DNA of 64,000 nucleotides from assembly GCA_963832725.1 (NCBI GenBank), contig CAWHVG010000005.1, forward strand, positions 2,046,001 through 2,110,000, given 5' to 3'. The notes below the pieces were generated by a model, which was not told the DNA's origin, did no database searches, and saw nothing but the letters and a program-made list of their open reading frames with translations. The position numbers were made by a program, and so were the translations under genes. Origin of the DNA: JAEZBP01 sp963832725 (GTDB lineage Bacteria; Myxococcota_A; Polyangia; Polyangiales; Sandaracinaceae). Every line of letters begins with the position of its first letter. Position 1 is the stretch's first letter. Positions 1 to 10,600 of this stretch are shown here, piece by piece.

Positions 1-598
1 TGCCGATGAGGACGGCGGCCCGCCGCTCCTGGTCGCTCAGCTTGAAGATGTTGGCGAGCATCGAGCCCACGCCAGCGGCAATCTGCGCCGTGGGGCCCTC
101 GCGCCCGGCCGCGCCGCCGGTCCCGATGGTGATGGCGCTGGCCACCGCTTTGACCCAGGGAACGCGCGCCCGGATCCTGCCGGCCTTGCGGTGGTAGGCC
201 TCGACGGCCGCGTCGGTGCCGTGCCCCTCGGCCTCGGGCGCGAGGCCGGCGACGATGATCCCGGTCAGCAGCCCGCCCAGCCCCGTGACCAGCGGGATGA
301 GCGGGTGCATGTGGAAGGCGTCGTGCCAGTCGTGCGAGGCCAGGTCCTGCGCCGTCGGCGGGTGGTAGCCGGTGACCCGCTCGAGCGCCGTCCGCTCGAC
401 GAACATCACCATCCAGCTGAACGCCGCCGAGGCCAGCGCGCCGACCACACCGAGCACCACCGAGAGCGCCAAGAGGCGCGGGATGCTGGCCGAGCCGGAG
501 CGGCCCAGCGAGCGCGAGAAGCGCTGGAGAAGGGTCGCCTTCTCCTCTTCGACCTGTTCCTCCGTCTCGACCATGTCGGCGGCGGGCGTCCTAGGCAC
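1..598 (-). CDS. CLC-family chloride channel/transporter, N-terminal part (runs off left edge)
   Basis: This is the first ~198 codons of a voltage-gated-type CLC chloride channel or Cl-/H+ antiporter, an inner-membrane homodimer. A hydrophobic helix lies at residues ~33-60 and another at ~93-112 (numbered from the ATG at 574). The selectivity signature GREGP is at residues 157-161, followed by the expected PTAQIAAGVGS. A GTG at 598 lies eight codons upstream in frame, with a G-rich stretch just before it. The GTG or the ATG at 574 could be the start. The rest of the gene lies left of the window. The family assignment is secure from the GREGP context; ion specificity and channel versus exchanger mode cannot be judged from this part. 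Confidence 0.9.
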   Translation of the reverse strand, partial: MPRTPAADMVETEEQVEEEKATLLQRFSRSLGRSGSASIPRLLALSVVLGVVGALASAAFSWMVMFVERTALERVTGYHPPTAQDLASHDWHDAFHMHPLIPLVTGLGGLLTGIIVAGLAPEAEGHGTDAAVEAYHRKAGRIRARVPWVKAVASAITIGTGGAAGREGPTAQIAAGVGSMLANIFKLSDQERRAAVLIG

Positions 599-882
599 GA
601 ATCCCCCATCGGGAAATGCCATCGGGCCGCAAAGCGCCGTGCAGCGCGCGCCGAGGGAGCATGAGGCGACCTGGCGCGGTGAGGAAACAGCTCAAGTCCG
701 GCAACCGTTCTCCTGGTGTGAGCGCATCGCGCTCTGCACGACGGAACCAAGACCGGGATGGTTCCAAGCGCCGTCGAAAGCGCGGCCGCGAGCCTTCTTG
801 CCGCACAGCGATCGGAGGCAGCGAAGGCGCCGGCGCGCCCTGCGATCGAAACGGAGTCAGCGGGGAGCCGGCGCCCCGGTCA

Positions 883-2275
883 TCACTCCACGACCCGATG
901 GAAGCTCTCCAGCGAGTCGAGCGGGACGGGGACCAGCCGGTGCGGGACGTCCTCGCCATCCCTGCGCTCGATTCGTGTGCAGCTGCCGTCCGTCTCGTCC
1001 AGCCAGTACCAGACGTCCAGCGCCTCGCCGACGTGGAGGAGGCCGGTGGGAGGCGCTTCCGGGAAGCGTCCGCCGCATGTGTCACCCGCGCCCCGGACGA
1101 GCAGGTAGGAAAACTCGGGGCGGTTGGACGGGGCGTAGTACATGGCTGGCTCCGTGCAGGCGGGATCCGCATAGCGATGGTTCGGATGTCCGCCAGCGGG
1201 AGCGCATCGCCAGACGCCGTCGGCGAAGAGGTACAGCCCACAGTCCACGTCGAGGACCCGGTCGTGCAGCGACCAGGTCGGACGCGCGATCCCGCCCGGA
1301 AGCTGCCAGACGAGCTGGTCGACGTGGCCGTGGGAGCGGTGGGCGACGCCCACCCAAGGGACGAGATTGTCCGCGCGAGGCCCGACTCGGACCGCGCCCT
1401 CGGACGCGGCGAGGGTACAGCCGTCCGGAAGGGCATCGCTCGGAATCGGGTCGCCCACGGGGCGGATGTGGACCTCGATGGAGTGCGCGCCGGTATCGAC
1501 GAGCTCCACCGCGACGTCGCTCGCGGGTGGGCCGCATTCGGGGCTCGCATAGAGTCGCGGTCGAGGGACCGCAGTAGGCCGTGGATGCTTCCGGCGGGAC
1601 CTCTGGGCTCGCGTACGGAACGCATGCTGCGCGTCCAGCACCGGAACCGAAGACGGGATGGCAGAGCACGTCCCGCGCGGTGTCCCGCAGAAACGCGTGC
1701 TGTACGGTGCCGTCGTCCGCCATCAGCGTGTCGACGCCAATCGGCTGGGTCGACGTCGAAGGCACCCAATCGGCGCCGACGAACTGCGAGGGATCGAGCG
1801 GCGTGATGGCGTGAACGTGCTGCGGGGAGGCGACCTCGACGCAGTTCCCGGTGCCGTCGACCTGGTAGACGGCGATGGTGCCGAGGTCCTCGCCCACCCG
1901 CCAAGTCCGGTTCGAATGCGCGCGCGGATCGACGCTGCAGGCAGCCTCCACGTATTCGTTGACGTACCGCTGTCCGCACCCAGCTCGCGCGACGGGCTGC
2001 GTGCAGTCGGCGTCTGCGTAGGTCGACGTGGAGAATGAGCTCCACACGCCGAGCGGCCCCGAGACGTTCGGGAAGCACCGGTAGCGCCCGTCCATGGTGC
2101 GCAAGAACGCACAGTCCTCGTCGAGCTCGACGTCGTGCCAACCGACGAAGATGCGCTCGCCCTGACTCGCGACCATCCACACCGCGTGCAAGCGGGAGCC
2201 GCTCGCGTTCGGAATCTCGTGCGAGACCGTGCAGCCGGAGAGGAGCGCGAGCGCGAGCGTGATCGAACGATGCAT
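883..2275 (-). CDS. Lipoprotein with internal Cys-containing repeats, frameshifted
   Basis: The start at 2275 gives a lipoprotein signal with lipobox LALALLSGC, so the mature protein should be membrane-anchored. The frame carries recognisable protein to about position 1550. The continuation, down to the stop at 883, is then one frame over. The joined product is ~464 residues. It contains repeated modules: an early copy has DEDCAFLRTMDGRYRCFP followed by YADADCTQP, and a late copy has DCGLYLFADGVWRCAP followed by YADPACTEP. Paired cysteines suggest disulfide-bonded secreted domains. I know no function for this module. The single frame change may be a sequence error. No clear ribosome-binding site precedes the ATG. 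Confidence 0.75.
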
Positions 2276-2581
2276 CGGCGAAGAAGCGCGGCTTGCGCGC
2301 CGAGACCACCCTACCCAATGCGAGGGCGCGAGCAAACGGATCAACGTCCGAGCGGGCAAACCGCCTAACGCCGGATCGGGGCTCGCGACCCCGATTGATC
2401 TTCACACGCTCCTTCGGATGCGGTGCTCCGCACACGGAGCGAACGATCTCTCGTCGCCCCGCTGCCGCCACACGCAGCGTTGCCACTCGTCGCCGTGCAC
2501 GCGCCACGACTCCTCGCAGGGCCTTCCCCAGGGCTGATCTCGATCGCCGGGATCGATCCGTTCCGCTCGACCGACGGCGAG
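2276..2581. other. Intergenic stretch without recognised gene
   Basis: These 306 bases separate two minus-strand genes. They must contain the 5' leader of the lipoprotein at 883-2275. I see no convincing coding frame, repeat or strong hairpin. Confidence 0.5.
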
Positions 2582-3454
2582 TCAGTCGCGGACGAACCAG
2601 GGGACGAGGCGCGAGACTCGCTTGGCGTACGCTTCGTAGCCGGGGCGGCGGCGCTTCATGCGCTCGTCGATGATCGGGATGCTCACGAAGAAGAAGAGCG
2701 ATAGCACCGAGGCGGCGCCGAGCACGTACCACCATGCGGCCGGGGCCGCTGCGAACGCGAAGAGGCTCAGGCCCCACCAGTAGGTCACTTCGCCGAAGTA
2801 GTTCGGGTGCCGCGAGTGCCGCCAGAGGCCGGTCCGAAGCCACTCTTCCTTCGGCGGTCCGCTCTTCACGTAGGCTCGGAGCTGCTCGTCCGACGTCGCT
2901 TCGTATCCGATGCCGAGGAGCGTCACGATCGCGGCCACGGCGTCCAGCACGCCGAGCGGACGCTCGGGATGGGTCAGCACCACGAAGAGCGGCACGCTAC
3001 CGGCGAAGGTCAACAGGGTCGGCATCATGTGGATGCCGATGAAGCTGACCGGCCAATAGAGCGCGCCGTGCTTCTCGTGCAGGTCGATGTAGCGCCAGTC
3101 CTGGTGCGAGAGGCTCGAGAAGCCGCGCAGGAAGTTCCAGGTGAGCCGCGCGCCCCAGAGGAGCACCAGCGCGCCGGCGACGAGAGCGCGTGGAGACGCT
3201 TGTCCGACCGTCAGCCAGTAGGCGAAGAGCGCCGGTGGCGCGACGCTCCAGTAGGGGTCGTACATCGATGAGTTCTTCAGCGCGACGCTGAAGCCGAAGA
3301 CCACCAAGGTGGCGACGATGTCCGCGACCAGTGCGGCCCAGAGCGGCTCGAGAGGCACGACCCGGATGGTCGAGGCGGCCACCGAGAGGGCGACCGAATA
3401 GCAGACTAGCTGCGCGAGATATCCCTTGCTGCGCGGGCTCACGGCGGCGGTCAT
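2582..3454 (-). CDS. DUF1295 / steroid 5-alpha-reductase-like membrane protein
   Basis: A 290-residue polytopic membrane protein of the DUF1295 family, related to 3-oxo-5-alpha-steroid 4-dehydrogenases and isoprenylcysteine methyltransferases. The C-terminal third carries the family signature RHPNYFGE followed by WWGLSLFAF, and the terminal motif PGYEAYAKRVSRLVPWF. About six to seven hydrophobic segments are visible. In the wider family these enzymes reduce or methylate lipid-like substrates in the membrane; the substrate here is unknown. I chose the ATG at 3454 because the sequence before it is charged and low-complexity. The same frame is open to 3520, with another ATG at 3490. Confidence 0.85.
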   Translation of the reverse strand: MTAAVSPRSKGYLAQLVCYSVALSVAASTIRVVPLEPLWAALVADIVATLVVFGFSVALKNSSMYDPYWSVAPPALFAYWLTVGQASPRALVAGALVLLWGARLTWNFLRGFSSLSHQDWRYIDLHEKHGALYWPVSFIGIHMMPTLLTFAGSVPLFVVLTHPERPLGVLDAVAAIVTLLGIGYEATSDEQLRAYVKSGPPKEEWLRTGLWRHSRHPNYFGEVTYWWGLSLFAFAAAPAAWWYVLGAASVLSLFFFVSIPIIDERMKRRRPGYEAYAKRVSRLVPWFVRD

Positions 3455-3597
3455 AGCACCCGAGCCGCGAGACCGGGAGCCCGGGACCATCGAGGAACCT
3501 CGCTCCTCGGCGTTTGCCACGCGGCGGGTGCCGGAGCGCTCGCTCGAGCGCCTGGCCGCGCTCTCGTGCTCCGCAACCTTTGGGCGCTCCGAGGAGC

Positions 3598-4482
3598 TCA
3601 GCGGTGCAGGTTGCCGAGGCGTGCCGGCACCGCGTCGAAGGTGAACGCGAAGGAGAGCGACGAGCAGTCGGTGGCGTCGGGGCTGCTCGCGTCCAGATCG
3701 GCGCTGGCGTCGAGCACGCGGGTGAGGCTGGGATCGTCCGAGGTGAGCGCGATCAGGTCGTCGACGTGTGCCGAGCCTCCGACCAGCGCTCCGTGCATCC
3801 CGTTCTCGTCGACGGGCATGCGGCTGCGCGCCCGCTGGACCATGAACTGCGCGCCCGTGTCTCCGCTCGCGGTCTGCACCGGAAGGATACCGAGCGAGTC
3901 CGGGTAGCGCGCGTGCACCTCGCCGTCGATGATGCAGCCGGAGAGATCCTGCTGGGTCGGGAAGCTGTAATCGAAGGTCAGGCCCGGATCGAGCTCGCCA
4001 TCGCCATCCTGGTCGAGATCGGCGACGGTGACGCCGGCCGGCAAGAACGCCGGGCGCTCGTCGACCGAGACGCAGTCGTCGTGGACCAGGTCGTCGATGT
4101 GATCGATGTGGACGATCTCGAGCCCGTGCCCGGCGAGGATCTCCTGATGGTTCTGGTCACCGATGTTCACGCCGTTCAGGTACTCGTAGCCGAGCAAGAG
4201 CTGCGAGACCTGATTGTCGATGCCGCGCTCGCCATCCGGAGCGACGAGATCGCGGACGCCGCAGACGGTCTGGTCCGTCGCGTCGAGGTTGAAACCGACG
4301 AGGTGCCCGTTGCCGTCGGGGCGCGCGATGTCGGAGCGCGTGATGACGAAGTAGAGCTCCTGACCGCCTTCGCAGGTCCGCGGCGCGCCGCAGGGATTCA
4401 CGTCGAAGGTGTACTGATCGACCTCCACCACCTGGGTGCAGCCCGTGAGCCACAACGCCGCGATGATCAACCGCCGCCTCAC
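3598..4482 (-). CDS. Lipoprotein with a calcium-loop-like Asp motif
   Basis: A 294-residue predicted lipoprotein. The GTG at 4482 overlaps the upstream gene's stop by four bases (GTGA), so translational coupling decides the start. The N-terminus is a short signal with lipobox IAALWLTGC. The middle contains DLDQDGDGELD, an EF-hand or dockerin-like calcium loop. The C-terminal third is rich in Asp and Ser. I do not recognise the family. Coupling to the PEGA/TPR protein upstream suggests both act together at the cell envelope. Confidence 0.75.
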   Translation of the reverse strand: MRRRLIIAALWLTGCTQVVEVDQYTFDVNPCGAPRTCEGGQELYFVITRSDIARPDGNGHLVGFNLDATDQTVCGVRDLVAPDGERGIDNQVSQLLLGYEYLNGVNIGDQNHQEILAGHGLEIVHIDHIDDLVHDDCVSVDERPAFLPAGVTVADLDQDGDGELDPGLTFDYSFPTQQDLSGCIIDGEVHARYPDSLGILPVQTASGDTGAQFMVQRARSRMPVDENGMHGALVGGSAHVDDLIALTSDDPSLTRVLDASADLDASSPDATDCSSLSFAFTFDAVPARLGNLHR

Positions 4483-5540
4483 ATCCGCCCCCTCAGCACA
4501 GCGCCACAACCTCCGGGCCCGCACATCGCGCCCACCTGCACGTCCTGCTCCCACGACTCGCGGTACGCGAGCCCGGCGATCAGGATCGCCAACCCGGTCA
4601 CACCGAGCGCCGCGGCGCTGATCCAGAGGACGTCGGTGGCCAGCGCGAAGGTGCGCACGTCGTCTCGGACCCCGATGTCGGTGCCGGGGCAGACGAACCC
4701 GGCGCAGTCCTGCCGGAGACGGTCCTGCGCCCCGAGCGCGAGGACGCCGGTCACCGCGCTAGCGACCCCTGTCGCGACGCCGAGCGAGAGGACGCCGATG
4801 CCGAGGCGGGTCAGGACCTCGCGGGTCGGGGAATTGCGCGGGGGCAGAACCAATCGAACGGTCTGGTCGGTGTCGCCCGCGACCTGGAAATCGAGCGTGC
4901 GCGGCAGGTGGCCGGCGCTCCGGGCGCTGAGCGCGTGTTCACCGGCGTCGAGGAGGACGGTCCCATCCGGCTGGGGATCGAGAGGCACACCGTCGATCTG
5001 CACGCGCGCTTCGTCCGGCTCGACCTCGATTCGGACCCGGCCGACGTAGATCTGGGTTCGCAGGATCAGGCCCTCGACGTGCCGCCGCTGCGCCGCGGAG
5101 AGGGCCCGTCGCGTCTCGCTGAGGGACGCGCGCAGCGCCCGGAGCGCCACCACGTACTGGCGCATCTCGAAAGCGGCCATCCCGACCCCGCGCAGCGTGC
5201 GGGCGCTCGGCGAGAGCTCCTGCGCCCGTCGAAAGAGGCTCTGCGCTTCGGGATAGTGAGCTGCATCGTACTCCGCGACCGCTTCCGCGATGAGCGCGCG
5301 CACCTCCGGGCCCTCATCGTCGGGGGGCGGGTCGGACGCTTCGTCCGCCGGGGGCTCGGTCAACGTGTCCGTGGCCGCGTCGGCGCCCTCGGCTGGCGGC
5401 CCGGCGCGCTCGTCCACCGGTACCGCGGTGGGCGCGGCTGCTCCGGTCGGATCGGCCTCGTCCTGGGCCCGCGCGGCGGGCGTCAGCGCGGTCAGCCCAA
5501 TCCAAATGGTGAAGACTCTCGTCGCGAAGGTTCTGGGCAT
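4479..5540 (-). CDS. Secreted/membrane PEGA-domain protein with TPR-like region
   Basis: A 353-residue protein starting at the ATG at 5540, with a signal peptide ending near ARAQDEA. An acidic Pro/Ala linker is followed by a helical TPR-like region (EYDAAHYPEAQSLFRRAQEL). A PEGA-type beta domain follows (GRVRIEVEPDEARVQIDGVP and LDAGEHALSARSAGH). Two C-terminal hydrophobic segments come last (IGVLSLGVATGVASAVTGVL and WISAAALGVTGLAILIAGL). PEGA domains are found in surface and S-layer-associated proteins, often beside Ser/Thr kinases in myxobacteria. The gene is coupled to the lipoprotein downstream and lies 246 bp after the kinase at 5787-7505 on the same strand. Confidence 0.8.
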   Translation of the reverse strand: MPRTFATRVFTIWIGLTALTPAARAQDEADPTGAAAPTAVPVDERAGPPAEGADAATDTLTEPPADEASDPPPDDEGPEVRALIAEAVAEYDAAHYPEAQSLFRRAQELSPSARTLRGVGMAAFEMRQYVVALRALRASLSETRRALSAAQRRHVEGLILRTQIYVGRVRIEVEPDEARVQIDGVPLDPQPDGTVLLDAGEHALSARSAGHLPRTLDFQVAGDTDQTVRLVLPPRNSPTREVLTRLGIGVLSLGVATGVASAVTGVLALGAQDRLRQDCAGFVCPGTDIGVRDDVRTFALATDVLWISAAALGVTGLAILIAGLAYRESWEQDVQVGAMCGPGGCGAVLRGRM

Positions 5541-5786
5541 GCGCTCGGCAAAGCTGGTCGTTCGAGGGCAGAGACTACCTGTCAACGCCGCCCGCGTCTT
5601 CCTCCAGTCAGCAACGCGCCGTTCTGCGCGCCGGCCATGGACCCGGCGGTGCGCTCGCGATGCGCCGACTGCCGTCGACCGGAGACGCCCAATCTCGGCA
5701 TTCGCGGCCCGGGCGCGCCCGAGGTGTGCTTCCGCATCTCCGCCCGGAGGGCTCCGGCCGCGAAGACGGGCGGTCCGAGCTCGGGA

Positions 5787-7505
5787 TCAGAAGTCGTCGA
5801 TGGAGAGACTTCCGGCCCTCGGCGCGCGAGCCCCGCGCGGCGGCGGAGCGGGCTCGGGCCGCGGTTCCGGAGGGGGCGCCTCGGCCACAGGCTCTGGAGC
5901 CTCGACCGGCTCCGGCGCCGGCTCCTCCACGGGCGGCGCTTCGCGGGGGGGCGGTGCTTCGCGGGGCGGACGCGCTCGACGGGAGGACCGGTGGCCGGCA
6001 CGCGCCGCCCTGGGCGCGTGGACCGCCGCTCCCGTGGTCGCCGACGCTCCGCTCGCCTGGGTGGCCTCGGGCTCACCGCCCGTGCCGTCCGGCGAGGCTT
6101 CGTCGCCGAGCCCGTTCTCAGCCACCGCATCGGCGGCATCGGGCGCCGTCGCCTCGTCGCTCGGGGCCTCGGCGGCCGCGTTCGCCATCATGGGCTCGTC
6201 GGATCTCTCGCTCGGAGCGCTCGGGGCTTCGATCCCCTCGGGCACGTCACTCGCCCGCGCTCGGCGCCGTGCGGATTGGCTCGCGGCGGCGGGGGGCGGA
6301 GACGCGACCGGCTCTTCGGCAGGTGCACCACCACTCGCCAGCCACCATGCTCCGCCCGCGAGCGCCAACGCCACCGCCGCGACGATCCCGAACATCGCGC
6401 CCCTGCGTGACGGCGCTCGCTCAATCGTCCGTGAGGTGCGCGGCGGCGCCGGGGTGGCCGCCAGCGTCGCCGCCCTCGACAGGCTCGCCTGGCTCGGAAC
6501 CGATGCCTCGCCGCTGATGCGCTGCTGGAATCCCCGCTCACCCGGGTCGAGCTTCGTTCCGTCACCAAAGGGCTCGAGCGCGCGACCGAAGCTCGCCACG
6601 TCGGGCCAGCGCTCGTCCGGGTCCTTGGCCAACGCCCGCATCACGATGTCCGCGAGCTCCTCCGGGATGTCCGGGCGGATCGTCCGCGGCGACTCCGGCT
6701 GCTTCGTGACGATCTCCACCAGGAGCGCGGTCACCACCTCGTGGTCGAGCGGCGGCTGCCCGGTGAGCATCTCGTAGAGAACCGCGCCCAGCGCGTAGAC
6801 GTCGATGCGCCCGTCCACCTCTTTGACGCCCCGCACCTGCTCCGGCGACATGTAATGCGGCGTGCCCACCACCGCGCCGGTCTTGGTGGCCGGACCGTGG
6901 TCGTCGCCGTCGACGAGCTTGGAGATGCCGAAGTCGAGCACCTTCACGCGGCTCGCGTGGCCGCTGCAGAGGAAGATGTTTCCGGGCTTGAGGTCGCGGT
7001 GGACGACGCCCTCTCCGTGTGCGCCGTCCAGCCCACGGGCGACCTCAATCGCGATCCCGACCGCGTCGGCGATCGGGAGCGGCGCCTCCCGCTCGAGCAG
7101 CTCGTAGAGCGACTCGCCGCGCAAGAGCTCCATCACGAGGCAGGTGGCGCCATCGTGGTGGACCACGTCGTAGACGTCGACGACGTTCGGGTGGTGGATG
7201 CGACCGGCCGCGCGCGCCTCACGGGCGAAGCGGTGCATCGCGTCCTCGCTCTGTGCGTCGAGCACCCACTTGAGCGCGACCTTCTTCCCGGTCGCGAGGT
7301 TCTCGGCGGCCAGCACCCGACCCATGCCGCCCTCGCCGAGCACACGCTCGATCCTGAACTTGTCCCCGACGATGTCGCCGGTGGCCGGACCTTCGTCCTC
7401 TCGCCTCTGGGTCGCGGTGCTCACGGGGGCCAGCGCATGATCGCCTAGTCGGCCCAGCGGATCAACGCGCGCGGACGACACGGCGCTTCCGCCCGCTGGC
7501 ACCAC
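5787..7505 (-). CDS. Membrane-anchored Ser/Thr protein kinase (Hanks type)
   Basis: A eukaryotic-like Ser/Thr kinase of up to 572 residues. The kinase domain starts near residue 50 with the glycine loop VLGEGGMGRV. It has the catalytic lysine in VALKWVL, the catalytic loop HRDLKPGN, a normal DFG (LDFGISK) and activation-segment GTPHYMSPEQ. After the kinase comes a Ser/Pro-rich juxtamembrane linker, one transmembrane helix (FGIVAAVALALAGGAWWLA), and a long Pro/Ala/Glu/Arg-rich tail. The tail has no recognised sensor domain and ends GSLSIDDF. The start is uncertain: a GTG at 7424 lies closer to the kinase domain. The first ~27 residues from 7505 look non-conserved. Confidence 0.88.
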   Translation of the reverse strand: MVPAGGSAVSSARVDPLGRLGDHALAPVSTATQRREDEGPATGDIVGDKFRIERVLGEGGMGRVLAAENLATGKKVALKWVLDAQSEDAMHRFAREARAAGRIHHPNVVDVYDVVHHDGATCLVMELLRGESLYELLEREAPLPIADAVGIAIEVARGLDGAHGEGVVHRDLKPGNIFLCSGHASRVKVLDFGISKLVDGDDHGPATKTGAVVGTPHYMSPEQVRGVKEVDGRIDVYALGAVLYEMLTGQPPLDHEVVTALLVEIVTKQPESPRTIRPDIPEELADIVMRALAKDPDERWPDVASFGRALEPFGDGTKLDPGERGFQQRISGEASVPSQASLSRAATLAATPAPPRTSRTIERAPSRRGAMFGIVAAVALALAGGAWWLASGGAPAEEPVASPPPAAASQSARRRARASDVPEGIEAPSAPSERSDEPMMANAAAEAPSDEATAPDAADAVAENGLGDEASPDGTGGEPEATQASGASATTGAAVHAPRAARAGHRSSRRARPPREAPPPREAPPVEEPAPEPVEAPEPVAEAPPPEPRPEPAPPPRGARAPRAGSLSIDDF

Positions 7506-7665
7506 CGCCGGCCCGACGGCGCAGTTCCTCGTCCCGGGCGCTGCCTCGCCTCGAGCGGTCGAGCTGCCGGCACACGACGCGTGAGGCCGCGGCCGTAACC
7601 AATCGGTTACCGCGACCCGCCCTCGGGGCTGCTAGCGTGCCAACTTTCCAGCACCACAGGAACCA

Positions 7666-10600
7666 ATGCGTCGCTCCATCTCGTTGCTCTGTATCGCCTC
7701 CTTCCTCGTCGTCGGCTGTGACGGCGGCGGCTCCGACGCCGACGGAGGCACCGCGGCCGACGGCAGCCAGACCACGGACGGCAGCCAGACCACGGCCGAC
7801 GGAGGCGCCGACGCGGGAATGCCGGACGGCTCCACCTGCGATCCGGCTTGCACCGACGGCGACACCCGCTGTCAGGACGGCGCGGTCGAAGCCTGCTCGG
7901 CCGACGCCACCGGCTGCCTCACCTGGCAGGTCCAGTCCACCTGTGACCCGACGTCGGAGTACTGCGATCCGAGCGGCGCCACCGCCATGTGCGCGCCCGG
8001 CTGCGACGGGGACCTCGACTGCGACGGCGTCCCGACCGCCGACGATTGCGACGACTCCGATCCGACGCTCGGTGCGCGGGCGAACGACATGGACTGCGAC
8101 GGGGTGCTCGCAGCCGACGACTGCGACGACACCGACCCGACCTCCGCCACCCGCGCGACCGACGCGGACTGCGACGGGTTCTCGCGCCGCATCGACTGCG
8201 ACGACACGGACCCGAGCACCGGCGCGGATCCGGCCGACGCGAACTGCGACGGGCAGCCCGACGTGGTCACGTTCGAGAAGCCCGACGGCGCAGACTCGAC
8301 CGACCCGACGTACCAGGACTGCATCACCAGCGACGTCTGCATCACCCGCGGCGACAATTCGGGCATCTACAACGCGGTCACCGAGATGAGCTATGCCTCT
8401 TCGAGCTCGCCGGATGGGACCGAGTTCGCGCAGGGCTACGTCGGCTCCGGCGCGGACCTCTCGGACTGGCAAACCGCCGTCTCGGGCGGCTCCTGGTGGG
8501 CCTATCAGCCCATGGCGATGCACCTGACTGCGAGCGATCGCTGGTTCGACGTCACCACGTACCGCTGGGCTGACCAGGACACCGGCGGCGGGTTCTCGTG
8601 GGCGCGATCGGAGGTCATCTACTTCGAGAAGGCGGACTCCGCCGACCCGACGGATCCGGCCAACCAGGACTGCTTCGCGCCCGGCGTCTGCCTGACCCGC
8701 GGCGACACGCAGTCCCTCTTCAACGCGTCGGAGGAGACCAGCTACCGGATGACCTCGCCGTCCGGCACCGAGTGGGCCGCCATGCCGACCGCGATCGCCT
8801 CGGCATCGGACTACGGCTCGTTCTCGGCCGCGGTCGGCAGCTCGCCCATGAGCGCCATCGGCCAGACCATCTCGATGCACATCGTGGACACGACGCTCTA
8901 CTTCGACGTCACGCTGGCGAGCTGGAGCGGCGGCGGCCCCGGCGGCGGCTTCGCCTGGTGGCGCTCGCGGGCGGTCGCGGTCGGCTGCTCCGACTCGAGC
9001 GCGGCGAACTACGACCCTCGCGCGACGGCGGACGACGGCTTCTGCGGCGACTGGGTGCGGGTGAACATCCCGAGCAACCCCGACACCTCGCTGCCGGAGA
9101 ACCAGGACTGCATCACCAGCGACGTGTGCATCACGCGAAGCTACCAGCGCGGGCTCTACAACACCGCGAGCGAGCTCGGGTACTCCGCTGGCGAAGGCGG
9201 CAGCGAGAGCCCCACCGGAACGCTGTGGGCGCCGATGGCGAGCGCGGACGCGGCGCCGAGCGACTACGTGACGTGGGTGACTGCGGTGGGCAGCTCTCCG
9301 CCCTCTCACGTGAACGAGACCGACTCGCTGTGGCTGCCGACGGAAGGCCGGATGTTCGACGTCGTCGTCCGGCGCTGGCCCGGCGACGGAAACGGCGGAG
9401 GCGTGCTCTACCTTCGCCGCGAGGTCGCGCTCACCGGCACCTGCGGCGACGGCACCGTCGACATGGGCGAGCAGTGCGACGACGGGAACACGACCGACGG
9501 CGACGGCTGCCAGTCGAACTGCCTGAACGAAGGCTGGTGCGGCAACGGCATCGTCGACGGAACGGAAGAGTGTGACGACGGCGCCGGCAACGGCGACCTG
9601 CCGGGGCACTGCCGGGCCACCTGCGCGGCGGCGGCGTGCGGGGACTCGATCCTCGATCCCGGTGAGGATTGTGACGACGGCAACGCGGCGGACGGCGACG
9701 GCTGCTCGTCGGCGTGCGGGGTCGAGTCGGGCTGGACCTGCGTGGAGGGTCCGGAAGGCAGCGCGTGCACGACGACGTGCGGCGACACTATCGTCGCCGG
9801 CCTCGAGCAGTGCGACGACGGGAACACCGACGCCGGCGACGGCTGCAGCCCCATCTGCAACCGCGAGGAGTGCGGAAACGACATCCTCGACCCGGGCGAG
9901 ACCTGCGACGACGGCAACGCGATCGACGACGATGGCTGCCAGACCGACTGCACCGTCGCCTGCGGCGCGGCGCTCGGCGCGCGACTCGGCGCCCAGCGGG
10001 CCAGCGACGGGGCGTGCGTGGTCGCGTTCGACACGCCGCGAACGGAGGCGCTCGCCCGAGCGCATTGCCAAGGAGTGGGCGGAAACCTCCTCACCATCAA
10101 CGACGCCACCGACGAGGCGCTCGCGACGGCGTACGCCGCCAACCTCGGCAACTTCCGGATCGGCTACACCGACATCGCGACCGAGGGCACGTTCGTGTGG
10201 GCCAGCGGCTCGACCTCGACCTACACGGCGTGGCACTCCGGCGAGCCGAACAACGGGGGCGGAAACGAAGACTGCGCCGAGGTCCGAACCGCAGACGGAC
10301 TGTGGAACGACGGCAACTGCCTGAACCTCCGCCCCTACGCCTGCGAGACCCTCTGTGGCAATGGAACCGTAGACGCCGGCGAGGACTGCGACCTGGGCGA
10401 CGCGAACAGCAACGCCGCCGGCTCGAGCTGCCGCACCAACTGCACCACGACCGCCGTCTGCGGTGACGGGATCCTCGACGCGGGCGAGGACTGCGACGAC
10501 GGCAACACCGAAGACGGCGACGGCTGCTCCAGCACGTGCACCCTCGCCTGCGGCGCCGGCACCGGCGGCTCGGCCGCGGCGGTGAGCCCGACCGACGGGA

